From positions 90,213-154,212 of the forward strand of contig JACRIK010000027.1 in NCBI GenBank assembly GCA_016235865.1: a stretch of 64,000 nucleotides of DNA, read 5' to 3'. The position numbers and the translations under genes were made by a program. Positions 25,759 to 33,503 of the stretch are shown here, in pieces. The notes below the pieces were generated by a model, which searched no databases, was not told where the DNA came from, and was given only the letters and a program-made list of their open reading frames with translations. The stretch is from Planctomycetota bacterium. Lineage in GTDB: Bacteria; Planctomycetota; MHYJ01; JACQXL01. Each line of letters opens with the position of its first letter. Positions within the stretch are counted from its first letter, which is position 1.

Positions 25759-27792
25759 ATGAAGAGGGTATTATCGATTTTAGGCATCATTGTTCTGATG
25801 AGCGGATGCCAGTCAGCGCCTGAAGAAAATCTGGTGACTGTTCCGCAGGAAACGCCCCTGGTTGAGCCGGCGCCGGTTATCCCAAAGAAGGTGTCAGTGT
25901 CCAAGTCGCCGTTGAAGCCGCAGTTTATCAGCCTGGAAGAGCGCGAGAAGAAACATATCAGCGAGGCGCTGGAGATGATGGGAAATTCCAATCCGGGATT
26001 TAAAAAAGACCTGGTGGATGATGATTACCGGCTGGAGATGGTTCAGGATTCGCTGCACCAGCCGATAGAACTGGTTTCTGAATGCGATATGCTGGATGAA
26101 AAATGGCGCCGGGTCGAAACCATGGCCGCCGCCCTGCAAATCCAGATAGATCAATTGGGCAAGTGGTGGGTTGTAAGTCAGACTGAAAACGCGCCATTGA
26201 AGGCGTCTGGCCAAAAGGGTATAAATGTGGCGTCTGTTGTCAGCCAATGCCCGCAGGAATTACGTCCGATTCTGGAACGACTTCTGCCGGCCATTGAGGA
26301 ATCGCGCCTGCTTCTGGACAAGGCATTCAACGACCTGACGCCTGAGCACCGGAAACACCTGATAAAGAATATTATTCCCCAGATGCTTTTGGATAGCGAC
26401 AAGACCAAGGAGGGTTTTCAGATAGAGGCCGAGAAGGTTAAGCTACAGTTAGCCCTGCCCGGCGCCCAGACCGTCACCCAGGGACGCGATGTCATCAGCC
26501 CTGAAGACGTGGCTATGCTCAGATTGGCGTTTGACGTAAACTTCGGATATCTCCATCAGGCCGGCACGTCTTTGGCCTCGGCCGTGGATGACGCAATCGA
26601 GATGCTCAAAGCAATTCCGCCGGAACGCCTTAAACAGATGACCGGTAGATTGCTCTACGCAAACACGCCTTACGGGCCGGTGATAATCAACGGCGCGCAG
26701 AATGATGTCTGTAATGAGGATGCACTGTTGATAATCGACCTGGGCGGCAATGACCGCTATCTTAACCACGCCGGCGGCAGTGTCAACGGTATCTCGGTCC
26801 TTATTGATTTATCCGGCGATGATGACTACGTGTCAGTCCAGAAATTTTCCCAGGGCGCGGGCCTGTTCGGCATCGGTATCCTGGCTGACTTATCAGGCAG
26901 CGATACCTATCAGGCCGGGAGTTTCAGCCAGGGCGCGGGATTATTCGGCATCGGCATCCTGGCTGATTCCGGCCCGGGTGCGGATACGTTTTCAGCCGAC
27001 ACCTTCTGTCAAGGGGCCGGCGGTTGGGGCATCGGCATTCTGGCTGACAAACTCGGCGATACCAGATACTGCTCGCGCACCTTTTCCCAGGGTCTGGGCT
27101 GCACCTTGGGTACCGGCGCGCTGATTGACTACGCCGGAGACGATTATTATATTTCCACCGGCACCATCCAGAACGACCGGCCTTACAGCATGAGTCAGGG
27201 ATTCGGCCAGGGTAATCGGCCTATTGCCTCAGGCGGGGTCGGCACGCTCATCGATTACCAGGGCAACGACCATTACAGCGCTTGTTTCTACGCCCAGGGC
27301 TGCGCTTATTGGTACGGCCTGGGCATCCTGATTGACAACAACGGCAATGACCGCTATGACGCCCAGGTCTATGCCCAGGGCTGCGGGATTCATCTGTCCA
27401 CCGGTGTGCTGATTGACCGCAACGGCGCTGATTTCTACAACTGCACCTATGGCGGCAATGCCCAGGGCGCGGCCCACGACCTGGCCGTCGGCATCCTGGT
27501 GGATAAAAACGGGACCGATACCTATGTCGGCAAAGGCAACAACCAGGGCTCGGCCATTACCAATTCATTCGCTCTCTTTATTGATGACAGCGGTGACGAT
27601 GTCTATTACACCACGCCCAAAGGCGGGCAGGGCTTTGGCGGCAGCGCCCGGAGTTATGGCAGCATGGGCATTTTTCTTGATTTGTCCGGCAACGATTTCT
27701 ATTCCGAGCAATACCTGAACGAAGACGGCAAGACCGGCAACAACAAGAAATGGCTCCGGGGCGACAAGGGCGTGGGCATAGATACGGAATAA
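25759..27792 (+). CDS. Lipoprotein with 12 Asp/Gly/Tyr solenoid repeats
   Basis: This 677-residue protein has the lipobox LMSGC at residue 17. Residues 20-300 are mostly helical. From about residue 325 to 660 a repeat of roughly 24-36 residues recurs 12 times. It is built from D-x-x-G-x-D-x-Y (for example DLSGDDDY, DNNGNDRY, DRNGADFY), then a small-residue run with QG, and a hydrophobic G-x-G-I-L-x-D strand. The Asp/Gly turns suggest calcium binding in a beta solenoid, in the spirit of RTX repeats but with a different consensus. I do not recognise the family. It is transcribed divergently from rtcB, with 48 bases between the starts, and convergently with archease. Confidence 0.85.
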   Translation: MKRVLSILGIIVLMSGCQSAPEENLVTVPQETPLVEPAPVIPKKVSVSKSPLKPQFISLEEREKKHISEALEMMGNSNPGFKKDLVDDDYRLEMVQDSLHQPIELVSECDMLDEKWRRVETMAAALQIQIDQLGKWWVVSQTENAPLKASGQKGINVASVVSQCPQELRPILERLLPAIEESRLLLDKAFNDLTPEHRKHLIKNIIPQMLLDSDKTKEGFQIEAEKVKLQLALPGAQTVTQGRDVISPEDVAMLRLAFDVNFGYLHQAGTSLASAVDDAIEMLKAIPPERLKQMTGRLLYANTPYGPVIINGAQNDVCNEDALLIIDLGGNDRYLNHAGGSVNGISVLIDLSGDDDYVSVQKFSQGAGLFGIGILADLSGSDTYQAGSFSQGAGLFGIGILADSGPGADTFSADTFCQGAGGWGIGILADKLGDTRYCSRTFSQGLGCTLGTGALIDYAGDDYYISTGTIQNDRPYSMSQGFGQGNRPIASGGVGTLIDYQGNDHYSACFYAQGCAYWYGLGILIDNNGNDRYDAQVYAQGCGIHLSTGVLIDRNGADFYNCTYGGNAQGAAHDLAVGILVDKNGTDTYVGKGNNQGSAITNSFALFIDDSGDDVYYTTPKGGQGFGGSARSYGSMGIFLDLSGNDFYSEQYLNEDGKTGNNKKWLRGDKGVGIDTE

Positions 27793-27795
27793 GAC

Positions 27796-28266
27796 CTACA
27801 CGTCAAACACCACTTCGGCAGTATAACCCGCTGTGGTTTTCTTTATGGCCAGATTGTGGAATGTCACGGCCTTAATCTCGGTCTTGATAACGTGGCGCTT
27901 GGGGTCGTAGGGCTGACCGGCGATTATTGCGGATAGAATTACGCGTTGAGCGTCATGTCCCGCTTTCAGCGGGATAAACTCCGAACGTTCTGCGTTACCG
28001 ACTTGGATATCCTGAATCTTTACCTTCGCCAGAAGATTATTCTCTATGGTGAATTCCCTTAAGAGCCTGCTCAGGAATTCATTGAGCAACTCCTCATTAT
28101 TAATTGCTTCGACGGAAATGGTCCGCTCAAAGTCCGGCTGCACCTTTTTAATGTCGCAGAGCAGGTCAAACAGGGCAAAGGCACCGTCCTCAAATATGCC
28201 TTTCAGTGTCTTGTTGCTCAGCCGGATGCCGATGTCAGCCGTGTGGTCGGTTAATTGGTAGCGCAT
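27796..28266 (-). CDS. Archease
   Basis: 156 residues starting MRYQLTDHTADIGIRL, the archease signature (DHTADIG). The family also shows GEPYDPxRH..KTEIKAVTFHNL, here GQPYDPKRHVIKTEIKAVTFHNL, and ends in a hydrophobic strand. Archease restores multiple turnover to RtcB. It is longer than usual (about 140) because of the segment GNAERSEFIPLKAGHDAQ. The DNA of that segment contains the palindrome TCCCGCTTTCAGCGGGA (27957-27975), the same kind of hairpin as the B arm of the dispersed two-hairpin elements. Upstream, 28275-28310 carries ATACAGGATACAG-type repeats, so the start is set at 28266. Confidence 0.93.
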   Translation of the reverse strand: MRYQLTDHTADIGIRLSNKTLKGIFEDGAFALFDLLCDIKKVQPDFERTISVEAINNEELLNEFLSRLLREFTIENNLLAKVKIQDIQVGNAERSEFIPLKAGHDAQRVILSAIIAGQPYDPKRHVIKTEIKAVTFHNLAIKKTTAGYTAEVVFDV

Positions 28267-28368
28267 ATTATAAGTATGCAGTATACAGGATACAGTATAC
28301 AGGTCAACAGAAAGAAAAACAATGGTTTTGGTTGACTTGCCGGATTTATAATTCATAATTAAATCAAT

Positions 28369-28974
28369 ATGAAGAATATTACAGCGATGGTACTTGTCGG
28401 CGCGGCGCTTATGGGTTGTTCGCTTATCGCGGTCACTTCGTGTTCGTCCGTTGAGATATCAGACATTGCCTCGCCTAATCCCGATTCCCGGCGCCAGGCC
28501 CTGGATTTGATGGCCTCGGAAAAAGACCCGTCCAAATACTTCGGGCTGTTCATGGAGGTGCTGGAAAAGGACGGCGACGCCATGGCGCGCGCCCAGGCCG
28601 CCTACTACCTGGGTAAGTTCCAGCATAAGCCGGCCATTGCGCTCCTGATAAAAGCCACCGAAGACAGCAGTATCTTTGTCAAGCAGGAGGCGGTCTGGGC
28701 CCTGGGCGAGATAAAGGATGCCGCGGCCCTGCCCACGCTGCTGGTCTTGCTGGAAAAGAACAGTAATATTGAAGTCCGCAAACGCGCCGCCGACGGACTG
28801 AAGAAGCTCAACGACCCCAAGGCCGTGGACGGACTGATTGAACAGCTGGATGACATCAACCAGACTGTGGCTTACGCATCGCTCCAGGCGCTTAAGGCCA
28901 TTACCAAGCAGGACTTCGGCAAGGATATCAAGCAGTGGGAAAAATGGCGGGAAAGCCAACCCAAAAACAAATAA
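28369..28974 (+). CDS. HEAT-repeat lipoprotein
   Basis: This 201-residue protein has a signal sequence with possible lipidation cysteines at MGCS (17) and TSCSS. Then come five HEAT/PBS-like helix pairs from about residue 37: ARAQAAYYLGKF..KPAIALLIKATED, VKQEAVWALGEIKDAAALPTLLVLLEK, VRKRAADGLKKLNDPKAVDGLIEQL. Such proteins serve as protein-binding scaffolds. It is followed after 4 bases by DUF366 and then a CPBP protease on the same strand, so they are probably one operon. It resembles in layout the HEAT protein at 60850-61791. Confidence 0.82.
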   Translation: MKNITAMVLVGAALMGCSLIAVTSCSSVEISDIASPNPDSRRQALDLMASEKDPSKYFGLFMEVLEKDGDAMARAQAAYYLGKFQHKPAIALLIKATEDSSIFVKQEAVWALGEIKDAAALPTLLVLLEKNSNIEVRKRAADGLKKLNDPKAVDGLIEQLDDINQTVAYASLQALKAITKQDFGKDIKQWEKWRESQPKNK

Positions 28975-28978
28975 CACA

Positions 28979-29536
28979 ATGATATCAGCATTCCTGCCTA
29001 AGAAAATCAAATACACCGGCCGGCAGCTGACCTCGCTCTGGGCCTACCGGAATTTCGGCCTGCAGGGCGACAGCATTGTAGCTTTTGTCGGACCGTGTAA
29101 TATCCCTTTTAAGCTGATGGCCGATGTCGAGGACGTTCGCGGCCGGCATAAAATCTATTCCTCGCTGATGCTTCATTTCATTATTGAGCACTTTGACTGC
29201 GACCTGGAAAAAGCCGTTTTAAGGCAGAGGCTGCTGGCCGGTATCGTCAAGGAGACGCTGGAAGGCAACCACAGATTGCACAGATTACGCAGAAGAGGCG
29301 ATGATTTATACGATGGCGCCGCCAAACTTTCCATCTCCGTTGCCACGGCCTCGCCGGTCTCAACCATGATTCATTTCGCAATTAATATCGAGACCAAACA
29401 CACCCCGGTCAAGACCGCCGGGCTGAACGATTATAAAGTAAATCCCAGGCAATTCGCCCTCAAAATAATGCAGGCCTACACCGAAGAGATGCAGGGCGTC
29501 AAACAGGCGCGCTGCAAGGTTAACTGGGTTAAATAA
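28979..29536 (+). CDS. DUF366 family protein
   Basis: 185 residues from ATG 28979. The conserved segments ISAFLPKKIKYTGRQL, AYRNFGLQGDSIVAFVGPC, RRRGDDLYDGAAKLSISVATASPVSTMIHFAINI and ARCKVNW fit DUF366, a small archaeal and bacterial family of unknown activity. Between about residues 96 and 107 the usual short turn is replaced by GNHRLHRLRRRG. It is encoded by ACCACAGATTGCACAGATTA, the same word that fills intergenic spacers here. The stop overlaps the next start by one base (TAATG). Confidence 0.85.
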   Translation: MISAFLPKKIKYTGRQLTSLWAYRNFGLQGDSIVAFVGPCNIPFKLMADVEDVRGRHKIYSSLMLHFIIEHFDCDLEKAVLRQRLLAGIVKETLEGNHRLHRLRRRGDDLYDGAAKLSISVATASPVSTMIHFAINIETKHTPVKTAGLNDYKVNPRQFALKIMQAYTEEMQGVKQARCKVNWVK

Positions 29537-30288
29537 TGAATCCTGACAAATCACCCGCCGCCATAGACGCTCCGATGCCTGCGGATGCGGAGCGCCCCGT
29601 ATCGTCCGTGACGCATCGGGACGCCCTGAAGATATTCGCCCTGTTCCTGGTTTTCTGGTTCGCCATGAGTTATCTGAGCCACGTCTTCATAAAGGCGCCG
29701 CCCAAAACACCGCTCGGGCTGCTCTATACGCTCTGCTTCAGCCATATCCTGGGAATCGGCGTGCCGGTCGCGGCCTATATTTATTCCAAAGGTTATAACT
29801 TCAAGGAAACGCTTAGCCTGCGCCCGGTGGCTATAACGACCCTGTTCCTCGTCTCTTTTATCAGCATTATCTTTTTCGTGGCGCTTAATGTATTCCAGGG
29901 ATTGATTGAACCATTCTTCAAGCCCTATGCCGACGATATGATTGTTTACCAGGAGTTTTTCATTGGCCTGGCCTCGGCCAGCCGCTCGCCAATTAATGTT
30001 TTCCTGCTCGTATTGGGCGTTGGTATCATCCCGGCCGTGGCTGAGGAGATGCTCTTCCGCGGCATAATCCTGAGCGGATTGAAGAACTCTTCCACCGCCA
30101 CCAAAGCCATAGTCCTTTCCGGTCTGCTGTTCGGAATCATCCATCTCTTCCCGCCCCAGGTGGTGGTGGTCAGCCTGCTGGGAATATTCTTCGGGATCCT
30201 GACCGTCCGGACCAATTCGATTGTTACCAGCGTCTGGTGCCATTTCCTGAACAACACCATGATAATCGGCATTATACTGGTTACATAA
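29536..30288 (+). CDS. CPBP family intramembrane metalloprotease
   Basis: This 250-residue multi-helix protein has the CAAX-protease/Abi motifs EEMLFRG (residue about 173) and FGIIHLF (about 198), followed by a third helix with a conserved SVWCHFLNN. The family cleaves prenylated or small membrane substrates and is also linked with bacteriocin immunity. The hydrophilic first 25 residues are not typical of the family. Translation is coupled to DUF366 by TAATG. Confidence 0.9.
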   Translation: MNPDKSPAAIDAPMPADAERPVSSVTHRDALKIFALFLVFWFAMSYLSHVFIKAPPKTPLGLLYTLCFSHILGIGVPVAAYIYSKGYNFKETLSLRPVAITTLFLVSFISIIFFVALNVFQGLIEPFFKPYADDMIVYQEFFIGLASASRSPINVFLLVLGVGIIPAVAEEMLFRGIILSGLKNSSTATKAIVLSGLLFGIIHLFPPQVVVVSLLGIFFGILTVRTNSIVTSVWCHFLNNTMIIGIILVT

Positions 30289-30364
30289 CGAAAGAACGGG
30301 GGATTGGAATTTAATTGATAGGGGTTCTTCCGTTTATTAGTTCTTTGGTTCTTTAGTCGGATGC

Positions 30365-30910
30365 TTACGGCAGGAAGACTGCGGCAGCTACGACCGAGGT
30401 CCAGCGGTTCTTTTCCCCGATAGCCGATTGGGTATTGTGTGTGGTCTTGACGATCCGGTTGCTTAGTTTCCAGATTTCCTTCTTCTTGTCCCAGGCCGCG
30501 TCCGCGTCGAACTCAATGCCTAATGTGGTGGCCAGCATCGAGGCGGCCAGGTCTTCGGCATAATCGCCGGCCAGGTCTTCGGTCTCGCCGAAACTGGAAT
30601 GCTCTGACAGGTATCCGAACTGGTTATGGTCCGAGGGAATAGCCAGTCCGACCGAGGCCGAGATCAGCCGGCGGTGTTCGTTGGTGGCGTTGCGTGACAG
30701 GACGCAGAAGATAATCTGGCCGTCGCGCATCTTCTTCAGTCCCTTCTCGCGCGGAATCAGGATACAGTGGGGCGGGAAGATGCTGGAAACGTGCACCAGG
30801 TTCAGCCGGGCAATCTGGGCGTCGCGCAGCGCTTCCTCGAACGAGGCCAGTTCTTCCTTGTGCCGGCCCACGCCTTTGGTCAGAAACACTTCTCGGGGTG
30901 TAAAAGACAT
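30365..30910 (-). CDS. Pyruvoyl-dependent arginine decarboxylase
   Basis: This 181-residue protein is made as a proenzyme that cleaves itself at the Ser-Ser of VSSIFPP (S42/S43), giving a pyruvoyl group that decarboxylates arginine to agmatine, the first step to polyamines. Family motifs are FLTKGVGRHKEELASFEEALRDA, N/LVHVSSIFPP, IIFCVLSRNATNE, SVGLAIP and GYLSEHSSFGE. The length is the family norm. The enzyme converges with the CPBP gene and lies upstream of nothing obviously related. An arginine-related enzyme of the deiminase superfamily sits 11 kb away. Confidence 0.95.
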   Translation of the reverse strand: MSFTPREVFLTKGVGRHKEELASFEEALRDAQIARLNLVHVSSIFPPHCILIPREKGLKKMRDGQIIFCVLSRNATNEHRRLISASVGLAIPSDHNQFGYLSEHSSFGETEDLAGDYAEDLAASMLATTLGIEFDADAAWDKKKEIWKLSNRIVKTTHNTQSAIGEKNRWTSVVAAAVFLP

Positions 30911-30997
30911 ATCAGTTATCCAGTCATTTGGTCAACCAGTCCACCAGTCAATCCTGTTTTGACAGGACGAACCGGCAGACCGGCTGACCATTAGACG

Positions 30998-32635
30998 TTA
31001 ATACATATCCTCGCCGCCGTATCCGCCGCCCTGCGGCATGCCCGGCATCTTGTCCTTCTTCTCGGGAATCTCGCCGATGACTGCTTCGGTGGTCAGGAGC
31101 AACGCGGCCACGCTCGAGGCGTTTTCCAAAGCCGAACGGACCACCTTGGTCGGGTCAATGATGCCGGCCTTGAACATATCCACATATTCCAGCTTATCGG
31201 CGTCAAATCCGGTATTCTGCTTTTCTTCAATCACCCGCTGGACCACGACCGCGCCGTTGGAGCCGGCGTTGTCGGCAATCTGTTTCAGGGGCGCTTCCAA
31301 TGCCCGGCGCACGATATCCACTCCGGTCATCATATCGCCGGTGACCCTGACCTTATCCAGCGCCTTGAGAGCGCGCAGCAGGGCCACGCCGCCGCCCGGC
31401 AGGATGCCTTCCTCGACCGCGGCCTTGGTGGCGTGCAGCGCGTCGTCGATGCGCATTTTCTTTTCCTTCATCTCCACTTCGGTGGCCGCGCCGACGTTAA
31501 TCTTGGCTACGCCGCCGGTCAGCTTGGCCAGCCGTTCCTGGAGCTTTTCCTTGTCATAATCTGAGGTGGTGGTTTCCATCTCCTTGCGGATCTGGCCTAT
31601 TCTGCCCTGGATGTCGGCCGTCTTGCCCGCGCCTTCGATAATCGTGGTGTTCTCCTTGTCAATCACCACCTTCTTGGCCTTGCCCAGATAATCTAAGTCA
31701 ATCTTTTCCAGGTCAATGCCCAAATCCTCGAAGATGGCCTTGCCGCCGGTCATAATGGCCACGTCTTCCATCATCGCCTTCCGGCGGTCGCCGTAACCCG
31801 GTGATTTCACGGCCGCGATTTTGAGCGTGCCTCTCAGGCGGTTGACGACCAGGGTCGCCAGGGCCTCGCCCTCGACGTCTTCGGCCAGGATTAACAGCGG
31901 CTTGCCGGTCCGGGCCGTCTTTTCCAGCAGCGGCAGCATATCCTTGATGGCTGAAATCTTTTTCTCATATATCAGGATGTAACAATCCTCCAGGATGGTC
32001 TGCATATTATTCGGGTCGGTGATGAAGTAGGGCGAGATGTAACCCTTGTCGAACTGCATGCCCTCGACCCATTCCACGTCGGTCTTTAAGGACTTGCCTT
32101 CCTCGACTGTGATAACGCCGTCCTTGCCGACCTTTTCCATGGCCTCGGCAATCATATTGCCGATTTCCTTGTCGTTATTGGCCGCGATGGTGCCGACCTG
32201 GGCGATTTCTTCCTTGCCCTTGACCTTGACGGACATCTTTTTCAGTTCCTCAACCACGGCCTCGACCGCCTTCTCGATGCCTTGCTTGAGAGCCATGGGA
32301 TTGGCGCCGGCCACCACGTTCTTGAGCCCTTCGGTAAAGATGGCTTCAGCCAGCACGGTCGCGGTGGTGGTGCCGTCTCCGGCCACGTCACTGGTTTTGG
32401 AAGCCACTTCCTTGACCATCTGGGCGCCCATATTCTCAAAGGTATCCTTGAGTTCGATTTCCTTGGCCACGGTCACGCCGTCCTTGGTAATGGTCGGCGC
32501 GCCGAACTTCTTTTCCAGGATGACGTTGCGCCCGCGCGGTCCGAGCGTGACCTTAACGGCCTTGGCCAGGGCGCTCACGCCCCGCTTGATCGCCTCTCTT
32601 GATTCCTGGTCGTATATGATTCTCTTAGCTCCCAT
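30998..32635 (-). CDS. groEL: Chaperonin GroEL
   Basis: This 545-residue protein has the expected motifs: [58 protein letters not shown], and the Gly/Met-type tail reduced to [14 protein letters not shown]. It folds proteins with GroES in the cytosol. GAGGAGA lies 8 bases before the ATG and follows directly on hairpin A of the two-hairpin element at 32651-32735, an uncommon structured spacer inside a groESL operon. Confidence 0.98.
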   Translation of the reverse strand: MGAKRIIYDQESREAIKRGVSALAKAVKVTLGPRGRNVILEKKFGAPTITKDGVTVAKEIELKDTFENMGAQMVKEVASKTSDVAGDGTTTATVLAEAIFTEGLKNVVAGANPMALKQGIEKAVEAVVEELKKMSVKVKGKEEIAQVGTIAANNDKEIGNMIAEAMEKVGKDGVITVEEGKSLKTDVEWVEGMQFDKGYISPYFITDPNNMQTILEDCYILIYEKKISAIKDMLPLLEKTARTGKPLLILAEDVEGEALATLVVNRLRGTLKIAAVKSPGYGDRRKAMMEDVAIMTGGKAIFEDLGIDLEKIDLDYLGKAKKVVIDKENTTIIEGAGKTADIQGRIGQIRKEMETTTSDYDKEKLQERLAKLTGGVAKINVGAATEVEMKEKKMRIDDALHATKAAVEEGILPGGGVALLRALKALDKVRVTGDMMTGVDIVRRALEAPLKQIADNAGSNGAVVVQRVIEEKQNTGFDADKLEYVDMFKAGIIDPTKVVRSALENASSVAALLLTTEAVIGEIPEKKDKMPGMPQGGGYGGEDMY

Positions 32636-32650
32636 GTTATTTGTCTCCTC

Positions 32651-32735
32651 TTAGTCGCTGTTAGCCCGTACGGGCGTTATCAGCGACTTATCCCGCCTGT
32701 CCCGAATTTATTTCGGGAGCAGTATTTGTCGGGAC
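32651..32735 (-). promoter_or_regulatory. Two-hairpin leader element E7 between groES and groEL
   Basis: On the minus strand: a TCCCG..CGGGA hairpin with nested CCCGAA/TTCGGG, then TAAG, then AGTCGCTG/CAGCGACT enclosing ATAACGCCCGTACGGGCTAA (nested GCCCGTACGGGC), then TAAGAGGAGA, the groEL ribosome site. The groEL start is 16 bases from the hairpin edge. It could modulate the groES:groEL ratio or mRNA processing. Confidence 0.75.
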
Positions 32736-32745
32736 AATTATGTTA

Positions 32746-33033
32746 TTAATCTACCACGGCCAGAATATCCTCTTCGTTCATAATGAGGTATTCTTTATTG
32801 TCGATTTTTACTTCACTGCCGGCAAAAGAGGTGAAAATCACTCTCTCGCCTACTTTAACGGACGGGGTGGCCCGGTCGCCGTTGTCCAGCAGCTTGCCCT
32901 GTCCGATGGCGATGATTTTGCCTTCCTTGGGCTTTTCCTTGGCGTTGTCCGGCAGGACGATGCCGCCCTTGGTCTTGTTTTCCGGTTCGATCCGCTCCAC
33001 GATGATCTTGTCGCCGATTGGTTTCAGTTTCAT
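32746..33033 (-). CDS. groES: Co-chaperonin GroES
   Basis: This 95-residue protein shows the standard fold motifs KLKPIGDKIIVERIEPENKTKGGIVLPD, the mobile loop, and EYLIMNEEDILAVVD at the end. It caps the GroEL ring. GAAGGAGA is 8 bases before the ATG, immediately after the two-hairpin element 33050-33114. No CIRCE inverted repeat (TTAGCACTC-N9-GAGTGCTAA) was found upstream. Confidence 0.97.
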   Translation of the reverse strand: MKLKPIGDKIIVERIEPENKTKGGIVLPDNAKEKPKEGKIIAIGQGKLLDNGDRATPSVKVGERVIFTSFAGSEVKIDNKEYLIMNEEDILAVVD

Positions 33034-33049
33034 TTTTGCTATCTCCTTC

Positions 33050-33114
33050 GTTAGAGATTGTTCGAGTCCCGCAGGGACGAGTTACAAACTCTTACGTCCC
33101 GCAAAATTGCGGGA
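33050..33114 (-). promoter_or_regulatory. Two-hairpin leader element E8 in front of groES
   Basis: Minus strand: TCCCGCAATTTTGCGGGA hairpin, CGTAAG, AGAGTTTGT/ACAATCTCT (one mismatch) enclosing AACTCGTCCCTGCGGGACTC, then CTAACGAAGGAGA. The loop keeps the GTAAC and CCTGCGG bases seen in the copies at 48370 and 37616. Confidence 0.75.
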
Positions 33115-33503
33115 TACTCGTTTACTTTCCGCGCACAAACGCGGATTGGTCATTATAAAGATATTTACGGAATTGTCAAGGATTTTTTTCAGATTGGCGT
33201 AAAAAAATGCAACCACAGATTTCATTGATTACACAGATAAGGGTAGTTTAATTCTTTGTGACCTTAGTGTTCTTTGTGGTTAATTAATCGGTGGGATCTG
33301 CGGAATCTGCTTGCACTGAGCGTCAGCGAATGTGCTCTACGCTAAAGCACCGCGCCCCTTGCCCCGTTAGAGATAGTGGCGTTATGGACGCCACGTCTAA
33401 TAGGAACTCATAATATAAGTGAAAGGGTAATTTTTATTGCGGCAAAAATACTCAGGGTTTTGTTATAGGTATCTCTAACGGGGTTGGATATTTCCTTGAT
33501 AGT
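33115..33503. other. Intergenic region between groES leader and glgC
   Basis: No gene. It contains a CCGCG/CGCGG stem (33128-33145), an ACCACAGATTTCATTGATTA repeat (33211-33240), and AT-rich sequence with a palindromic GTTAGAGATAG..CTCTAACG long-range pair (33364 and 33470). Confidence 0.55.

Noticed and set aside
33034-33160. CIRCE/HrcA operator upstream of groES
   Set aside because: The TTAGCACTC-N9-GAGTGCTAA repeat is absent; the hairpins there belong to the two-hairpin family.
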